Positions 1 through 5,901 of a stretch of DNA of 9,845 nt are shown one piece after another. This stretch comes from Sva-25 sp039714995 (GTDB lineage: Bacteria > Pseudomonadota > Gammaproteobacteria > Chromatiales > Chromatiaceae). The translations under genes and the position numbers were made by a program. The notes beneath the pieces are model-generated. The model made no database searches. It was not told where the DNA came from and was given only the letters and a program-made list of their open reading frames with translations. Location of the stretch: positions 1 through 9,845 of the forward strand of contig JBDLII010000084.1 of NCBI GenBank assembly GCA_039714995.1, given 5' to 3'. How positions within the stretch are numbered: position 1 is the first letter of the stretch; every line of letters begins with the position of its first letter.

Positions 1-149
1 GGTGAGGGTATCTCCATCGTCGCCTTGTCGCTCTCGAGCGTCAGTATCGACTGCTCCGCCTCGACCTGGTCACCTGCGCTGATCAGCACCTCGATCACTT
101 CAACATCGGCGAAATCGCCAATATCGGGAACTATGACATCTGTAGCCAT
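1..149 (-). CDS. aceF: Pyruvate dehydrogenase E2 (dihydrolipoamide acetyltransferase), N-terminal fragment
   Basis: The first 49 codons of a gene that continues beyond the left edge of the window. The translation begins MATDVIVPDIGDFADVEVIE and reaches the lipoyl attachment motif ESDKATMEIPS, whose lysine (residue 42) is the expected lipoylation site. The visible part is therefore an N-terminal lipoyl domain, the swinging arm that carries acetyl groups from E1 to the E2 catalytic core. The start is well supported: a strong Shine-Dalgarno (GGGAGGAG) lies 7 nt upstream, and aceE ends 21 nt before the ATG, so the two form an operon. A lipoyl domain alone does not prove E2, because some proteobacterial dihydrolipoamide dehydrogenases also carry one, but E2 directly after aceE is the usual order. 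Confidence 0.87.
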   Translation of the reverse strand, partial: MATDVIVPDIGDFADVEVIEVLISAGDQVEAEQSILTLESDKATMEIPS

Positions 150-156
150 TCTGTTA

Positions 157-164
157 CTCCTCCC
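157..164 (-). promoter_or_regulatory. Strong ribosome binding site of aceF
   Basis: On the minus strand this reads GGGAGGAG, 7 nt before the aceF ATG and just after the aceE stop codon. It fixes the aceF start and indicates efficient independent re-initiation inside the aceE-aceF transcript. Confidence 0.8.
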
Positions 165-170
165 TGCGCA

Positions 171-2828
171 TCACACGGTGACCGGATTGGGTTTTTCCGG
201 ATCGATTTTGTATTGCCTGATTGCCTTGGCGACAACCTTGGCATCGATTTCGCCTTCATCGGCCAGCGCCTTTAACGCGGCCACGGCCACATAGTAGCGG
301 TTGACTTCAAAGAAACGGCGCAGCGGTTCGCGCATATCGGAACGCCCGTAGCCGTCGGTCCCCAGCACCATGTAGTGTTGCGAAAGATAGGGCCTGACCT
401 GGTCGGCGTAGGTGCGCATGTAGTCGGTGGCGGCAATAACCGGACCGGTGCTGTCCGCCAGCATCCTGCTGATGTAGGGAATCCTGGCCTTCTTGTCCGG
501 GTGCAGCATGTTCCAGCGCTCGGCATCGATGCCGTCGCGGCGCAGCTCGTTGAAGCTGGTGACGCTCCAGATATCCGCCGAGATCTTGAAATCGCTCTCC
601 AGCAGTCCGGCCGCGGCAATCACCTCGCGCAGGATGGTTCCGGAACCCAGCAGCTGGACACGTGTTTTCCTGCGGCCGCCCTTCTGCAGCCTGTAGATGC
701 CCTTCAGAATCCCCTCTTCGGAACCCTTTGGCATTGCCGGGTGCGGATAGTTCTCGTTCATCACTGTGACGTAATAGAAGATGTTGTCCTTCTGCTGATA
801 CATGCGCCGCATGCCGTCATGCAGGATCACCACCAGCTCATAGGCAAAGGTGGGGTCATAGGAGACGCAGTTGGGAATGGTTGCCGCCTGCAGCAGGCTG
901 TGGCCATCCTGGTGCTGCAGTCCCTCGCCGGCAAGGGTGGTGCGCCCGGCCGTGCCTCCCATCAGGAAGCCGCGCGCCTGCATGTCGCCTGCCGCCCAGG
1001 CCAGGTCGCCGACACGCTGGAAACCGAACATGGAGTAGTAGATGTAGAAGGGAATCATGCTGACGCCGTGATTGCTGTAGGCGGTCGCCGCGGCAATCCA
1101 CTCCGAGATGGCGCCCGCCTCGTTGATGCCCTCCTGCAGGATCTGCCCCTGCTGATCCTCGCGGTAGTACATCAGCTGCTCGGAATCCTCGGGCTCATAC
1201 ACCTGGCCGGATGACGAGTAGATACCCAGCTGGCGGAACATCCCCTCCATGCCGAAGGTGCGCGCCTCGTCCGGCACCAAAGGCACGATGCGCTTGCCGA
1301 TCTTCTTGTCGCGAATCAGCATGCTGAGAAAGCGCACGAACACCATGGTTGTGGACATCTCGCGCTCGCCGCTATCCTCGAGCAGCGACTTGAAACTCTC
1401 CAGCGGCGGAATCTCCAGCGTCTCGACCTCGGTGCAGCGGGACGGAAAGGCGCCGCCCAGTGCTGCGCGATGCTCTTTCAGGTACTTGATCTCGTTGCTC
1501 TCCTCGGCGGGCTTGTAGAAAGGCGCCGAGGCGATCTGCTCATCACGGATCGGAATGTTGAAGCGGTCGCGAAACGAGCGCAGCGCCTCCTCCCCCATCT
1601 TCTTCTGCGAGTGCGCGATATTCTGACCTTCACCGGCAACCCCCATGCCATACCCCTTGACGGTCTTGGCCAGGATGACAGTCGGCTGCCCCTGGTGCTC
1701 CATCGCCGCCGCATAGGCCGCATAGACTTTCAGCGGGTCGTGGCCGCCGCGGTTGAGCCGCCAGATATCTTCGTCCGACATATTGGAGACCATGTCCAGC
1801 AGTTCGGGATACTTGCCAAAGAAGTGTTCACGGGTATAGGCGCCGCCGCGTGACTTATAGGCCTGGTAGTCGCCGTCGACGACCTCCTCCATACGCTTGA
1901 GCAGCAGACCATCCTTGTCGCGTGCAAACAGCGGATCCCAGTAGCTGCCCCAGATGACCTTGATGACATTCCAGCCGGCGCCGCGAAACACCGCCTCGAG
2001 CTCCTGGATGATCTTGCCGTTGCCACGCACCGGGCCGTCCAGACGCTGCAGATTACAGTTGACGACGAACACCAGGTTGTCCAGTTTCTCGCGTCCGGCC
2101 AGCGAGATGGCGCCCAGCGATTCGGGTTCATCCATCTCGCCGTCGCCGAGGAAGGCCCACACGGTGCGGTTGTCGGTTCTGGCAATCTCACGGTCATGCA
2201 GATAGCGCATGAAGCGCGCCTGGTAGATCGCCATGATCGGTCCCAGTCCCATCGACACCGTCGGGAACTGCCAGAACTCCGGCATCAGCCAGGGATGGGG
2301 ATAGGAGGAGAGGCCCTCGCCATCGACCTCCTGGCGAAACTTGTAGAGATCATCCTCACTCAGCCGTCCCTCGAGATAGGCCCGCGAGTAGATTCCGGGC
2401 GCCGAATGGCCCTGGAAGAAGACCAGGTCGCCGCCATGCTCATCGGTCGCTGCGTGAAAAAAGTGATTCAGCCCGACATCGAAGAGCGTGGCGCTGGAGG
2501 CAAAGCTGGAGATGTGACCACCCAGCTCCGTCGAGATACGGTTGGCCTGCACCACCATCGCCATGGCGTTCCAGCGAATCAGCGCCCGTACACGGCGTTC
2601 CATCGCACGTTCACCGGGAAATGGCTCCTGCTGATGGGGGGGGATCGTGTTGATATAGGCCGTGTTGGCGCTGAATGGCAGGTAGGCTCCGGAGCGGCGG
2701 CTCTTGTCGATCAGCTTTTCCAGCAAATAGTGCGCCCGCTCGCTGCCTTCATTCTCGATAACACCGTCGAGCGCGTCGAGCCACTCCCGGGTCTCCTGGG
2801 GGTCTTGATCATGGGTTTGATCTGTCAT
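171..2828 (-). CDS. aceE: Pyruvate dehydrogenase E1 component, homodimeric type
   Basis: Thiamine-diphosphate enzyme that decarboxylates pyruvate and acetylates the lipoyl group of E2 in the cytoplasmic pyruvate dehydrogenase complex. The 885-residue length is close to the 887 of E. coli AceE. Visible landmarks are GHSAPG (His141), the ThDP/Mg motif GDGEMDEPE (residues 228-236) with NCNLQRLDGPV (257-267), KTVKGYGMG (388-396), the active-site loop histidine His406 in QNIAHSQKKM, and GQILQEGINE ending at Glu570, the counterpart of the cofactor-activating E. coli Glu571. No frameshift or missing catalytic residue is seen. The ATG has a GGGAG Shine-Dalgarno 5 nt upstream. aceF follows after 21 nt. 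The upstream neighbour (arsJ) is divergent across a 611-nt intergenic region, so aceE is the first gene of its operon. No pdhR gene is present in the window. Confidence 0.98.
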   Translation of the reverse strand: MTDQTHDQDPQETREWLDALDGVIENEGSERAHYLLEKLIDKSRRSGAYLPFSANTAYINTIPPHQQEPFPGERAMERRVRALIRWNAMAMVVQANRISTELGGHISSFASSATLFDVGLNHFFHAATDEHGGDLVFFQGHSAPGIYSRAYLEGRLSEDDLYKFRQEVDGEGLSSYPHPWLMPEFWQFPTVSMGLGPIMAIYQARFMRYLHDREIARTDNRTVWAFLGDGEMDEPESLGAISLAGREKLDNLVFVVNCNLQRLDGPVRGNGKIIQELEAVFRGAGWNVIKVIWGSYWDPLFARDKDGLLLKRMEEVVDGDYQAYKSRGGAYTREHFFGKYPELLDMVSNMSDEDIWRLNRGGHDPLKVYAAYAAAMEHQGQPTVILAKTVKGYGMGVAGEGQNIAHSQKKMGEEALRSFRDRFNIPIRDEQIASAPFYKPAEESNEIKYLKEHRAALGGAFPSRCTEVETLEIPPLESFKSLLEDSGEREMSTTMVFVRFLSMLIRDKKIGKRIVPLVPDEARTFGMEGMFRQLGIYSSSGQVYEPEDSEQLMYYREDQQGQILQEGINEAGAISEWIAAATAYSNHGVSMIPFYIYYSMFGFQRVGDLAWAAGDMQARGFLMGGTAGRTTLAGEGLQHQDGHSLLQAATIPNCVSYDPTFAYELVVILHDGMRRMYQQKDNIFYYVTVMNENYPHPAMPKGSEEGILKGIYRLQKGGRRKTRVQLLGSGTILREVIAAAGLLESDFKISADIWSVTSFNELRRDGIDAERWNMLHPDKKARIPYISRMLADSTGPVIAATDYMRTYADQVRPYLSQHYMVLGTDGYGRSDMREPLRRFFEVNRYYVAVAALKALADEGEIDAKVVAKAIRQYKIDPEKPNPVTV

Positions 2829-2861
2829 GGATTCTCCCTGTGACAGTAGTCATGCGTTACT

Positions 2862-2876
2862 TGCAGCACAGCTGCA
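2862..2876. other. Perfect 6-bp-arm palindrome in the aceE leader
   Basis: TGCAGC-aca-GCTGCA is a perfect inverted repeat with a 3-nt centre, 34 nt upstream of the aceE start codon. It could form a small mRNA hairpin or serve as a protein-binding site. No function can be assigned. Confidence 0.3.
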
Positions 2877-2893
2877 TAATCAGATAGATGTGA

Positions 2894-2927
2894 TAATCAT
2901 CAAAACCTGCGTATTAGACGATGATTA
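2894..2927. promoter_or_regulatory. Inverted repeat around the aceE promoter, possible operator
   Basis: TAATCATC (2894-2901) and its exact reverse complement GATGATTA (2920-2927) are separated by 18 nt and flank the predicted -10 of aceE. The placement would suit a dimeric repressor controlling the pdh operon. It does not match the PdhR operator consensus I know from E. coli. Eight-base arms in AT-rich DNA can arise by chance. Confidence 0.25.
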
Positions 2928-2941
2928 ACCGTTGAATGCAA
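2913..2941 (-). promoter_or_regulatory. Candidate sigma-70 promoter of aceE-aceF
   Basis: On the minus strand a TTGCAT (-35-like, 2936-2941) is followed after exactly 17 nt by TCTAAT (-10-like, 2913-2918; five of six consensus bases). It lies about 85 nt upstream of the aceE ATG. The -35 is weak. It overlaps one arm of an 8-bp inverted repeat (see the 2894-2927 entry). Assigned by motif and spacing only. Confidence 0.35.
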
Positions 2942-2991
2942 GATAGTAGCAGAATGCACGAATATCCATCACTATGGAAATTCTGTTGAAT

Positions 2992-3259
2992 TGTCATTTC
3001 GACCGAAGGGGGAAATCTTTCAACGAGTGTAACTATTCAGCACATACAGAATCGTCACTGCAATTGGGTATATCTTCCGGAAAACGCCGTGAATACCTCC
3101 ATGTAGGCTCGCGTCGGCATCCATGCCTCCGACGTTTCCTCCAGATACACCCAATGGCAGCGACTTGTTTGCTGGCTATAGAGAGATGCTGAATAGTTAC
3201 CAACGAGTAACATATTGATTCCTGGTGTAACAAGATTTCTCCCTTCGGTCGAAATGACA
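2992..3259. repeat. 268-bp nested palindromic element with 28-nt terminal inverted repeats
   Basis: The outer arms (2992-3019 and 3232-3259) begin TGTCATTTCGACCGAAGG and are inverted copies matching at 27 of 28 positions. Inside them lie a second inverted pair, TAACTATTCAGCA (3030-3042 with 3187-3199, exact), a third imperfect pair starting ATTGGGT (3063-3086 with 3133-3155), and a core with CGTCGG/CCGACG arms (3112-3117, 3129-3134) around the palindrome GGCATCCATGCC. GTTAC...GTAAC (3196-3210) is a further small hairpin. No coding capacity and no obvious target-site duplication were found. I infer a MITE- or REP-like non-autonomous element, or several palindromic repeats inserted one within another. 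The outer arm resembles repeats I recall as widespread in bacteria, but this was not searched. Confidence 0.8.
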
Positions 3260-3305
3260 TCTATTCTTCAAAAGATGCGGGTCGCCTGTCTGGATACAGG
3301 GTCGT

Positions 3306-3335
3306 ATGATGCAATAAGCACAGCGCATTGTGCCG
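3306..3335. repeat. Degenerate palindromic repeat, GCAATAAGCACAGCGCATTG type
   Basis: The segment reads GATGCAATAAGCACAGCGCA and continues TTGTGCCGA. GCACA and TGTGC (3318-3322, 3329-3333) can pair around a 6-nt loop. It looks like a mutated copy of a dispersed repeat that I recall from proteobacterial genomes as GCGCAATAAGC...GCATTGCGCC. Assignment is by memory of the pattern, and only one copy is present here. Confidence 0.4.
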
Positions 3336-3396
3336 ACTCTTTATTGTTCTATTACAGATAGTTTTAAATTTTTATTAATCTATAACTTTATGTTTA

Positions 3397-3430
3397 TTGT
3401 CATCATTTGATCATACTTCTGGTGTAGAAT
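3397..3430 (+). promoter_or_regulatory. Candidate Pho-box-like promoter of arsJ
   Basis: TTGTCAT-catt-TGATCAT (3397-3414) has the 7+4+7 layout of a PhoB box (consensus CTGTCAT-N4-CTGTCAT). The first half matches 6 of 7 bases, the second 4 of 7. Exactly 10 nt later comes a -10-like TAGAAT (3425-3430), the spacing seen in the E. coli phoA promoter. There is no acceptable -35 for that hexamer, which suits an activator-dependent promoter. The alternative -10 TATAAC (3381-3386) has no good -35 either. If TAGAAT is used, transcription would begin within a few bases of the arsJ ATG. The second half-site is weak, so chance remains possible. Confidence 0.3.
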
Positions 3431-3439
3431 TCAATCGCC

Positions 3440-4630
3440 ATGGCACAAACAAAATCCCTTCGTAACTACCTGGTCATCACCGCCGGCTACTGGGCCTTCA
3501 CCATCACCGACGGCGCCATTCGCATGCTGGTGGTGCTCTATTTTCACCAGCTGGGTTATACGCCGCTGGCGATCGCCTCGCTGTTTCTCTTCTATGAGTT
3601 CTTCGGCATCGTCACCAACCTGGTCGGCGGCTGGCTGGGCGCACGCATCGGCCTGAACGCCACGATGCACATCGGCATGGGGCTGCAAGTTTTTGCGCTC
3701 GGGATGCTGGCGGTCGACCCCTCATGGCTCTCCATTCCCTATGTCATGGCCGCCCAGGCGCTCTCCGGCATCGCCAAGGATCTCAACAAGATGAGCGCCA
3801 AGGCGAGCGTCAAGCTGATGCTGCCGGGGGATGCGGAGGGCACCCTCTTCAAGTGGGTCACGGTGCTGACCGGTTCCAAGAACACCCTCAAGGGCGCCGG
3901 CTTTTTCGTCGGCGCCTATTTGCTCTCCATCGCCGGTTTCAGGGGAGCGCTGATCATCATGGCCGGTGCGCTGTTTGCCGTGTTGATCATCACCTGGATG
4001 CTGCTGCCCGGTGAAATCGGCAAGACCGCGGCAAAAGCAAAATTCAGTACAATCCTCTCCAAATCCCCGGCCGTCAACTGGCTCTCCGCCGCCCGTTTTT
4101 TTCTGTTCGGCGCCCGCGATGTCTGGTTCGTCGTTGCCCTGCCGGTGTTTCTCTCCTCGCTGGGTTGGAGCTTTACCGAGGTTGGCAGCTTTATCGCCCT
4201 GTGGATCATCGGCTACGGCATCGTGCAGGCATCGGCGCCCAAACTGCTGAGACACGGCAGGCGCGACGGCCGCGCCGCCCGCCAGCTAGCCTTCATCCTC
4301 AGCGCGGTACCGGCCGCCATAGCGATCGGCATGCAATACTACGATGTGCAGCTGGTGGTCATCTGCGGGCTGATCTTGTTCGGCATTCTCTTTGCTATCA
4401 ATTCGGCGCTGCACTCCTACCTGATCGTTCTCTGGTCGGAGCGTGAGCATGTCTCGATGAATGTCGGCTTCTACTACATGGCCAACGCCGGCGGCAGGCT
4501 GACCGGAACCCTGCTCTCCGGTTGGGTTTATCAGACCGCAGGGCTCACAGGATGCCTGTGGTGGTCCTGCGCCTTCCTGCTGGCAACCTGGCTGATCTCG
4601 TTTCGCCTGCCCACACAACAGCAGGCGTAA
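3440..4630 (+). CDS. arsJ: ArsJ-type major facilitator transporter (organoarsenical efflux)
   Basis: A 396-residue, highly hydrophobic inner-membrane protein of the major facilitator superfamily. The ArsJ family exports 1-arseno-3-phosphoglycerate, formed when GAPDH uses arsenate in place of phosphate, and so confers arsenate resistance. The N-terminal block NYLVITAGYWAFTITDGAIR (residues 9-28), FYEFFGIVTNLVGGWLGARIGL (51-72, given as positions), QALSGIAKDLNKMSAK (106-121), LTGSKNTLKG (143-152), FLFGARDVWFVVALP (221-235) and WIIGYGIVQ (255-263) match my recollection of ArsJ proteins. Length suits the family. The ATG is the only possible start, because an in-frame TAG lies at 3425-3427, and no Shine-Dalgarno is visible. 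The usual partner gene for GAPDH is absent here, as are arsR and arsC; a class I aldolase follows instead. A related exporter for another phosphorylated metabolite is the main alternative. Confidence 0.8.
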   Translation: MAQTKSLRNYLVITAGYWAFTITDGAIRMLVVLYFHQLGYTPLAIASLFLFYEFFGIVTNLVGGWLGARIGLNATMHIGMGLQVFALGMLAVDPSWLSIPYVMAAQALSGIAKDLNKMSAKASVKLMLPGDAEGTLFKWVTVLTGSKNTLKGAGFFVGAYLLSIAGFRGALIIMAGALFAVLIITWMLLPGEIGKTAAKAKFSTILSKSPAVNWLSAARFFLFGARDVWFVVALPVFLSSLGWSFTEVGSFIALWIIGYGIVQASAPKLLRHGRRDGRAARQLAFILSAVPAAIAIGMQYYDVQLVVICGLILFGILFAINSALHSYLIVLWSEREHVSMNVGFYYMANAGGRLTGTLLSGWVYQTAGLTGCLWWSCAFLLATWLISFRLPTQQQA

Positions 4631-4647
4631 GGCACAACAACAGCTGG

Positions 4648-4713
4648 TCGCGGTCAGAAGACCACTCCTACGGGTGTATTCGCCTGAACGTAGGAGCGGT
4701 CTTCTGACCGCGA
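4648..4713. repeat. Inverted pair of REP-like repeats between arsJ and aldolase
   Basis: Two 25-nt arms (4648-4672 and 4689-4713) are inverted copies with one mismatch (position 4664), separated by 16 nt. The arm begins TCGCGGTCAGAAGACC and ends CTCCTACG. A third copy lies at 5858-5881. The structure would form a very stable mRNA hairpin, but no T-run follows it on either strand, so it is not a typical intrinsic terminator. REP-like pairs of this kind often protect upstream mRNA from 3' exonucleases or attenuate readthrough. That role is inferred here. Confidence 0.85.
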
Positions 4714-4776
4714 TGGAAAAGCGCAGCAAAACTGCATGAGTCGTCTATAGTTGCTATGAGCAACCATGAAACAACG

Positions 4777-4793
4777 CAGGATTTCATATCCTG
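4777..4793 (+). promoter_or_regulatory. Small hairpin immediately upstream of the aldolase ribosome binding site
   Basis: CAGGAT-ttcat-ATCCTG is a perfect 6-bp stem with a 5-nt loop ending 2 nt before the AGGAG Shine-Dalgarno. It could affect translation initiation of the aldolase. A second small stem, GTTGCT-atg-AGCAAC (4750-4764), precedes it. No known leader family is recognised. Confidence 0.35.
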
Positions 4794-4795
4794 CC

Positions 4796-4800
4796 AGGAG
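4796..4800 (+). promoter_or_regulatory. Ribosome binding site that sets the aldolase start
   Basis: AGGAG, 7 nt before the ATG at 4808. It favours this start over the upstream in-frame ATG at 4766. Confidence 0.75.
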
Positions 4801-4807
4801 CATAGCA

Positions 4808-5821
4808 ATGACCACCCTGACCGAACTGCAAGACACCATCGACGACATGGTCGATGACAAACGCGGCATCCTCGCCATGGACGAGAGCGCACCGACCATC
4901 AAGAAGCGCTTTGACGCCATTGACGTTGAATCCACCGAAGAGAGCCGCCGCAGCTACCGCGCGATGCTGCTCAATACGCCCGGTCTGGGGCAATACATCA
5001 GCGGTGTGATCCTGTTCGAAGAGACGTTGGGGCAGCAGGATGACAGCGGCGCCACGCTGCCCGAAGTCGCCTGGGCGCAGAAGATCGTTCCCGGCATCAA
5101 GGTTGACAAGGGCACAGGGCCGCTCTCCGGAGCAGCGGGCGACCTGGTCACGCGCGGACTCGACGGCCTGGCGGAGCGGTTGCGGGGCTACAAGGAGCAG
5201 GGCGCGCGCTTCGCCAAGTGGCGGGAGGTCTACCCAATCACTGCGTCGAACCCGACACGCCTGGGCCGCCATGCCAATGCCGAGGTGCTGGCGCGCTATG
5301 CCGCCGTCTGCCAGGAGCTGGGCATCGTGCCCATCGTCGAGCCGGAGGTGCTGATGGATGGCGATCACGAGATCGATCGCTGCGCCGAAGTCACAGAGCA
5401 GGTGCAGCACGCCGTTTTCCATGCCCTGCACCTGCATGGCGTCACTCTCGAACAGATGATACTCAAACCCAACATGGTCGTGCCCGGAAAAGCCTGCCGC
5501 CGTGCTGAAGCCGATGAAGTCGCTGAAGCCACACTGAGCGTGCTGCGCCGCAGCGTTCCTGCAGCGGTGCCCAGCATCAACTTTCTCTCCGGCGGCCAGG
5601 GGTCGGAAGAGGCGACGGAAAATCTCAACGCCATCAACCGGCTGCGCGGCTCGGCGCCCTGGCAATTGAGCATCTCATACGGGCGCGCCCTGCAGCAACC
5701 CGCCTTGCAGGCCTGGCAGGGAAAGGCGGAAAATAGCGATGCGACCCAGCAGGCGTTGCTGCAGCGCGCGCGCCTCAACAGCCTGGCCAGGGATGGAGAC
5801 TACGACGCTTCGATGGAGTAA
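4808..5821 (+). CDS. Class I fructose-bisphosphate aldolase
   Basis: Cytoplasmic Schiff-base aldolase that reversibly cleaves fructose-1,6-bisphosphate to dihydroxyacetone phosphate and glyceraldehyde-3-phosphate, used in glycolysis and gluconeogenesis. The 337-residue protein belongs to the animal/plant-like glycolytic class I family, not the DhnA-type FbaB of E. coli. Landmarks are GILAMDES (Asp25), PGIKVDKG (Lys98), IVEPEVLMDGDHEID (Glu178, Glu180), the Schiff-base lysine Lys220 in ILKPNMVVPG, INFLSGGQGSEEAT (257-270) and LSISYGRALQ (Arg293 in phosphate binding). The C-terminus ends DASME and lacks the terminal tyrosine of vertebrate enzymes. I chose the ATG at 4808 because AGGAG (4796-4800) lies 7 nt before it and MTTLTELQDT suits the family N-terminus. 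An in-frame ATG at 4766 would add 14 residues without a good ribosome binding site. It is co-directional with arsJ, 177 nt downstream, with a REP-like hairpin between them. Confidence 0.96.
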   Translation: MTTLTELQDTIDDMVDDKRGILAMDESAPTIKKRFDAIDVESTEESRRSYRAMLLNTPGLGQYISGVILFEETLGQQDDSGATLPEVAWAQKIVPGIKVDKGTGPLSGAAGDLVTRGLDGLAERLRGYKEQGARFAKWREVYPITASNPTRLGRHANAEVLARYAAVCQELGIVPIVEPEVLMDGDHEIDRCAEVTEQVQHAVFHALHLHGVTLEQMILKPNMVVPGKACRRAEADEVAEATLSVLRRSVPAAVPSINFLSGGQGSEEATENLNAINRLRGSAPWQLSISYGRALQQPALQAWQGKAENSDATQQALLQRARLNSLARDGDYDASME

Positions 5822-5857
5822 TGAACGAGAATTGACGCTATCCTGTGACAAGAATTA

Positions 5858-5881
5858 TCGCGGTCAGAAGACCGCTCCTAC
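5858..5881. repeat. Solo copy of the REP-like repeat downstream of the aldolase gene
   Basis: TCGCGGTCAGAAGACCGCTC followed by CTAC, the same 24-nt core as the inverted pair at 4648-4713, in the orientation of the left arm. It sits in the 80-nt gap between the convergent aldolase and cbpM genes. No partner arm is found nearby. No intrinsic terminator is recognised in this gap. Confidence 0.8.
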
Positions 5882-5901
5882 ACCAGGACGGCATTGACAT
5901 C

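Larger units (their letters stand above)
2829..3439. other. Divergent 611-nt intergenic region between aceE and arsJ
   Basis: No credible gene is seen here. The short open frames that cross it are built from palindromic repeat DNA and have no recognisable protein or ribosome binding site. From left to right it holds the aceE leader with a small palindrome (2862-2876), the candidate aceE promoter and inverted repeat (2894-2941), a 268-bp nested palindromic element (2992-3259), a degenerate second repeat (3306-3335), and roughly 100 nt of AT-rich DNA that probably carries the arsJ promoter. Confidence 0.75.

Noticed and set aside
25..294. Plus-strand 89-residue open frame
   Set aside because: It lies antisense to the aceF start and aceE end, both of which are clear genes.
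375..1214. Long plus-strand open frame opposite aceE
   Set aside because: It is antisense to highly conserved aceE codons, has no recognisable domain and no ribosome binding site; it reflects GC-rich codon bias. Other frames within aceE were rejected for the same reason.
2992..3259. CRISPR array, tRNA or structured riboswitch
   Set aside because: The repeats are inverted and not regularly spaced direct repeats; no tRNA cloverleaf or known riboswitch core was recognised here or elsewhere in the window.
2974..3260. Two short opposing open frames (2974-3192 plus, 3033-3260 minus)
   Set aside because: Both are made of the nested palindromic element; their translations show no protein-like character and there is no Shine-Dalgarno.
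3722..4255. Minus-strand 177-residue open frame inside arsJ
   Set aside because: It is antisense to conserved transporter segments, rich in polar low-information residues, and has no family resemblance.
4648..4713. Intrinsic terminator after arsJ
   Set aside because: The stem is strong but no T-run follows on either strand, and a third copy of the arm occurs elsewhere, so it is better read as a dispersed REP-like repeat.
4286..4729. Minus-strand 147-residue open frame across the arsJ end and the repeat
   Set aside because: It begins inside the REP-like inverted repeat and runs antisense to arsJ; no domain is recognised.
4766..4807. Longer N-terminus for the aldolase
   Set aside because: The ATG at 4766 lacks a Shine-Dalgarno and the extension overlaps a hairpin, while the ATG at 4808 has AGGAG at 7 nt and gives the family-like N-terminus.
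4784..5665. Minus-strand 293-residue open frame opposite the aldolase
   Set aside because: It is antisense to all catalytic motifs of a clear aldolase and has no recognisable domain.
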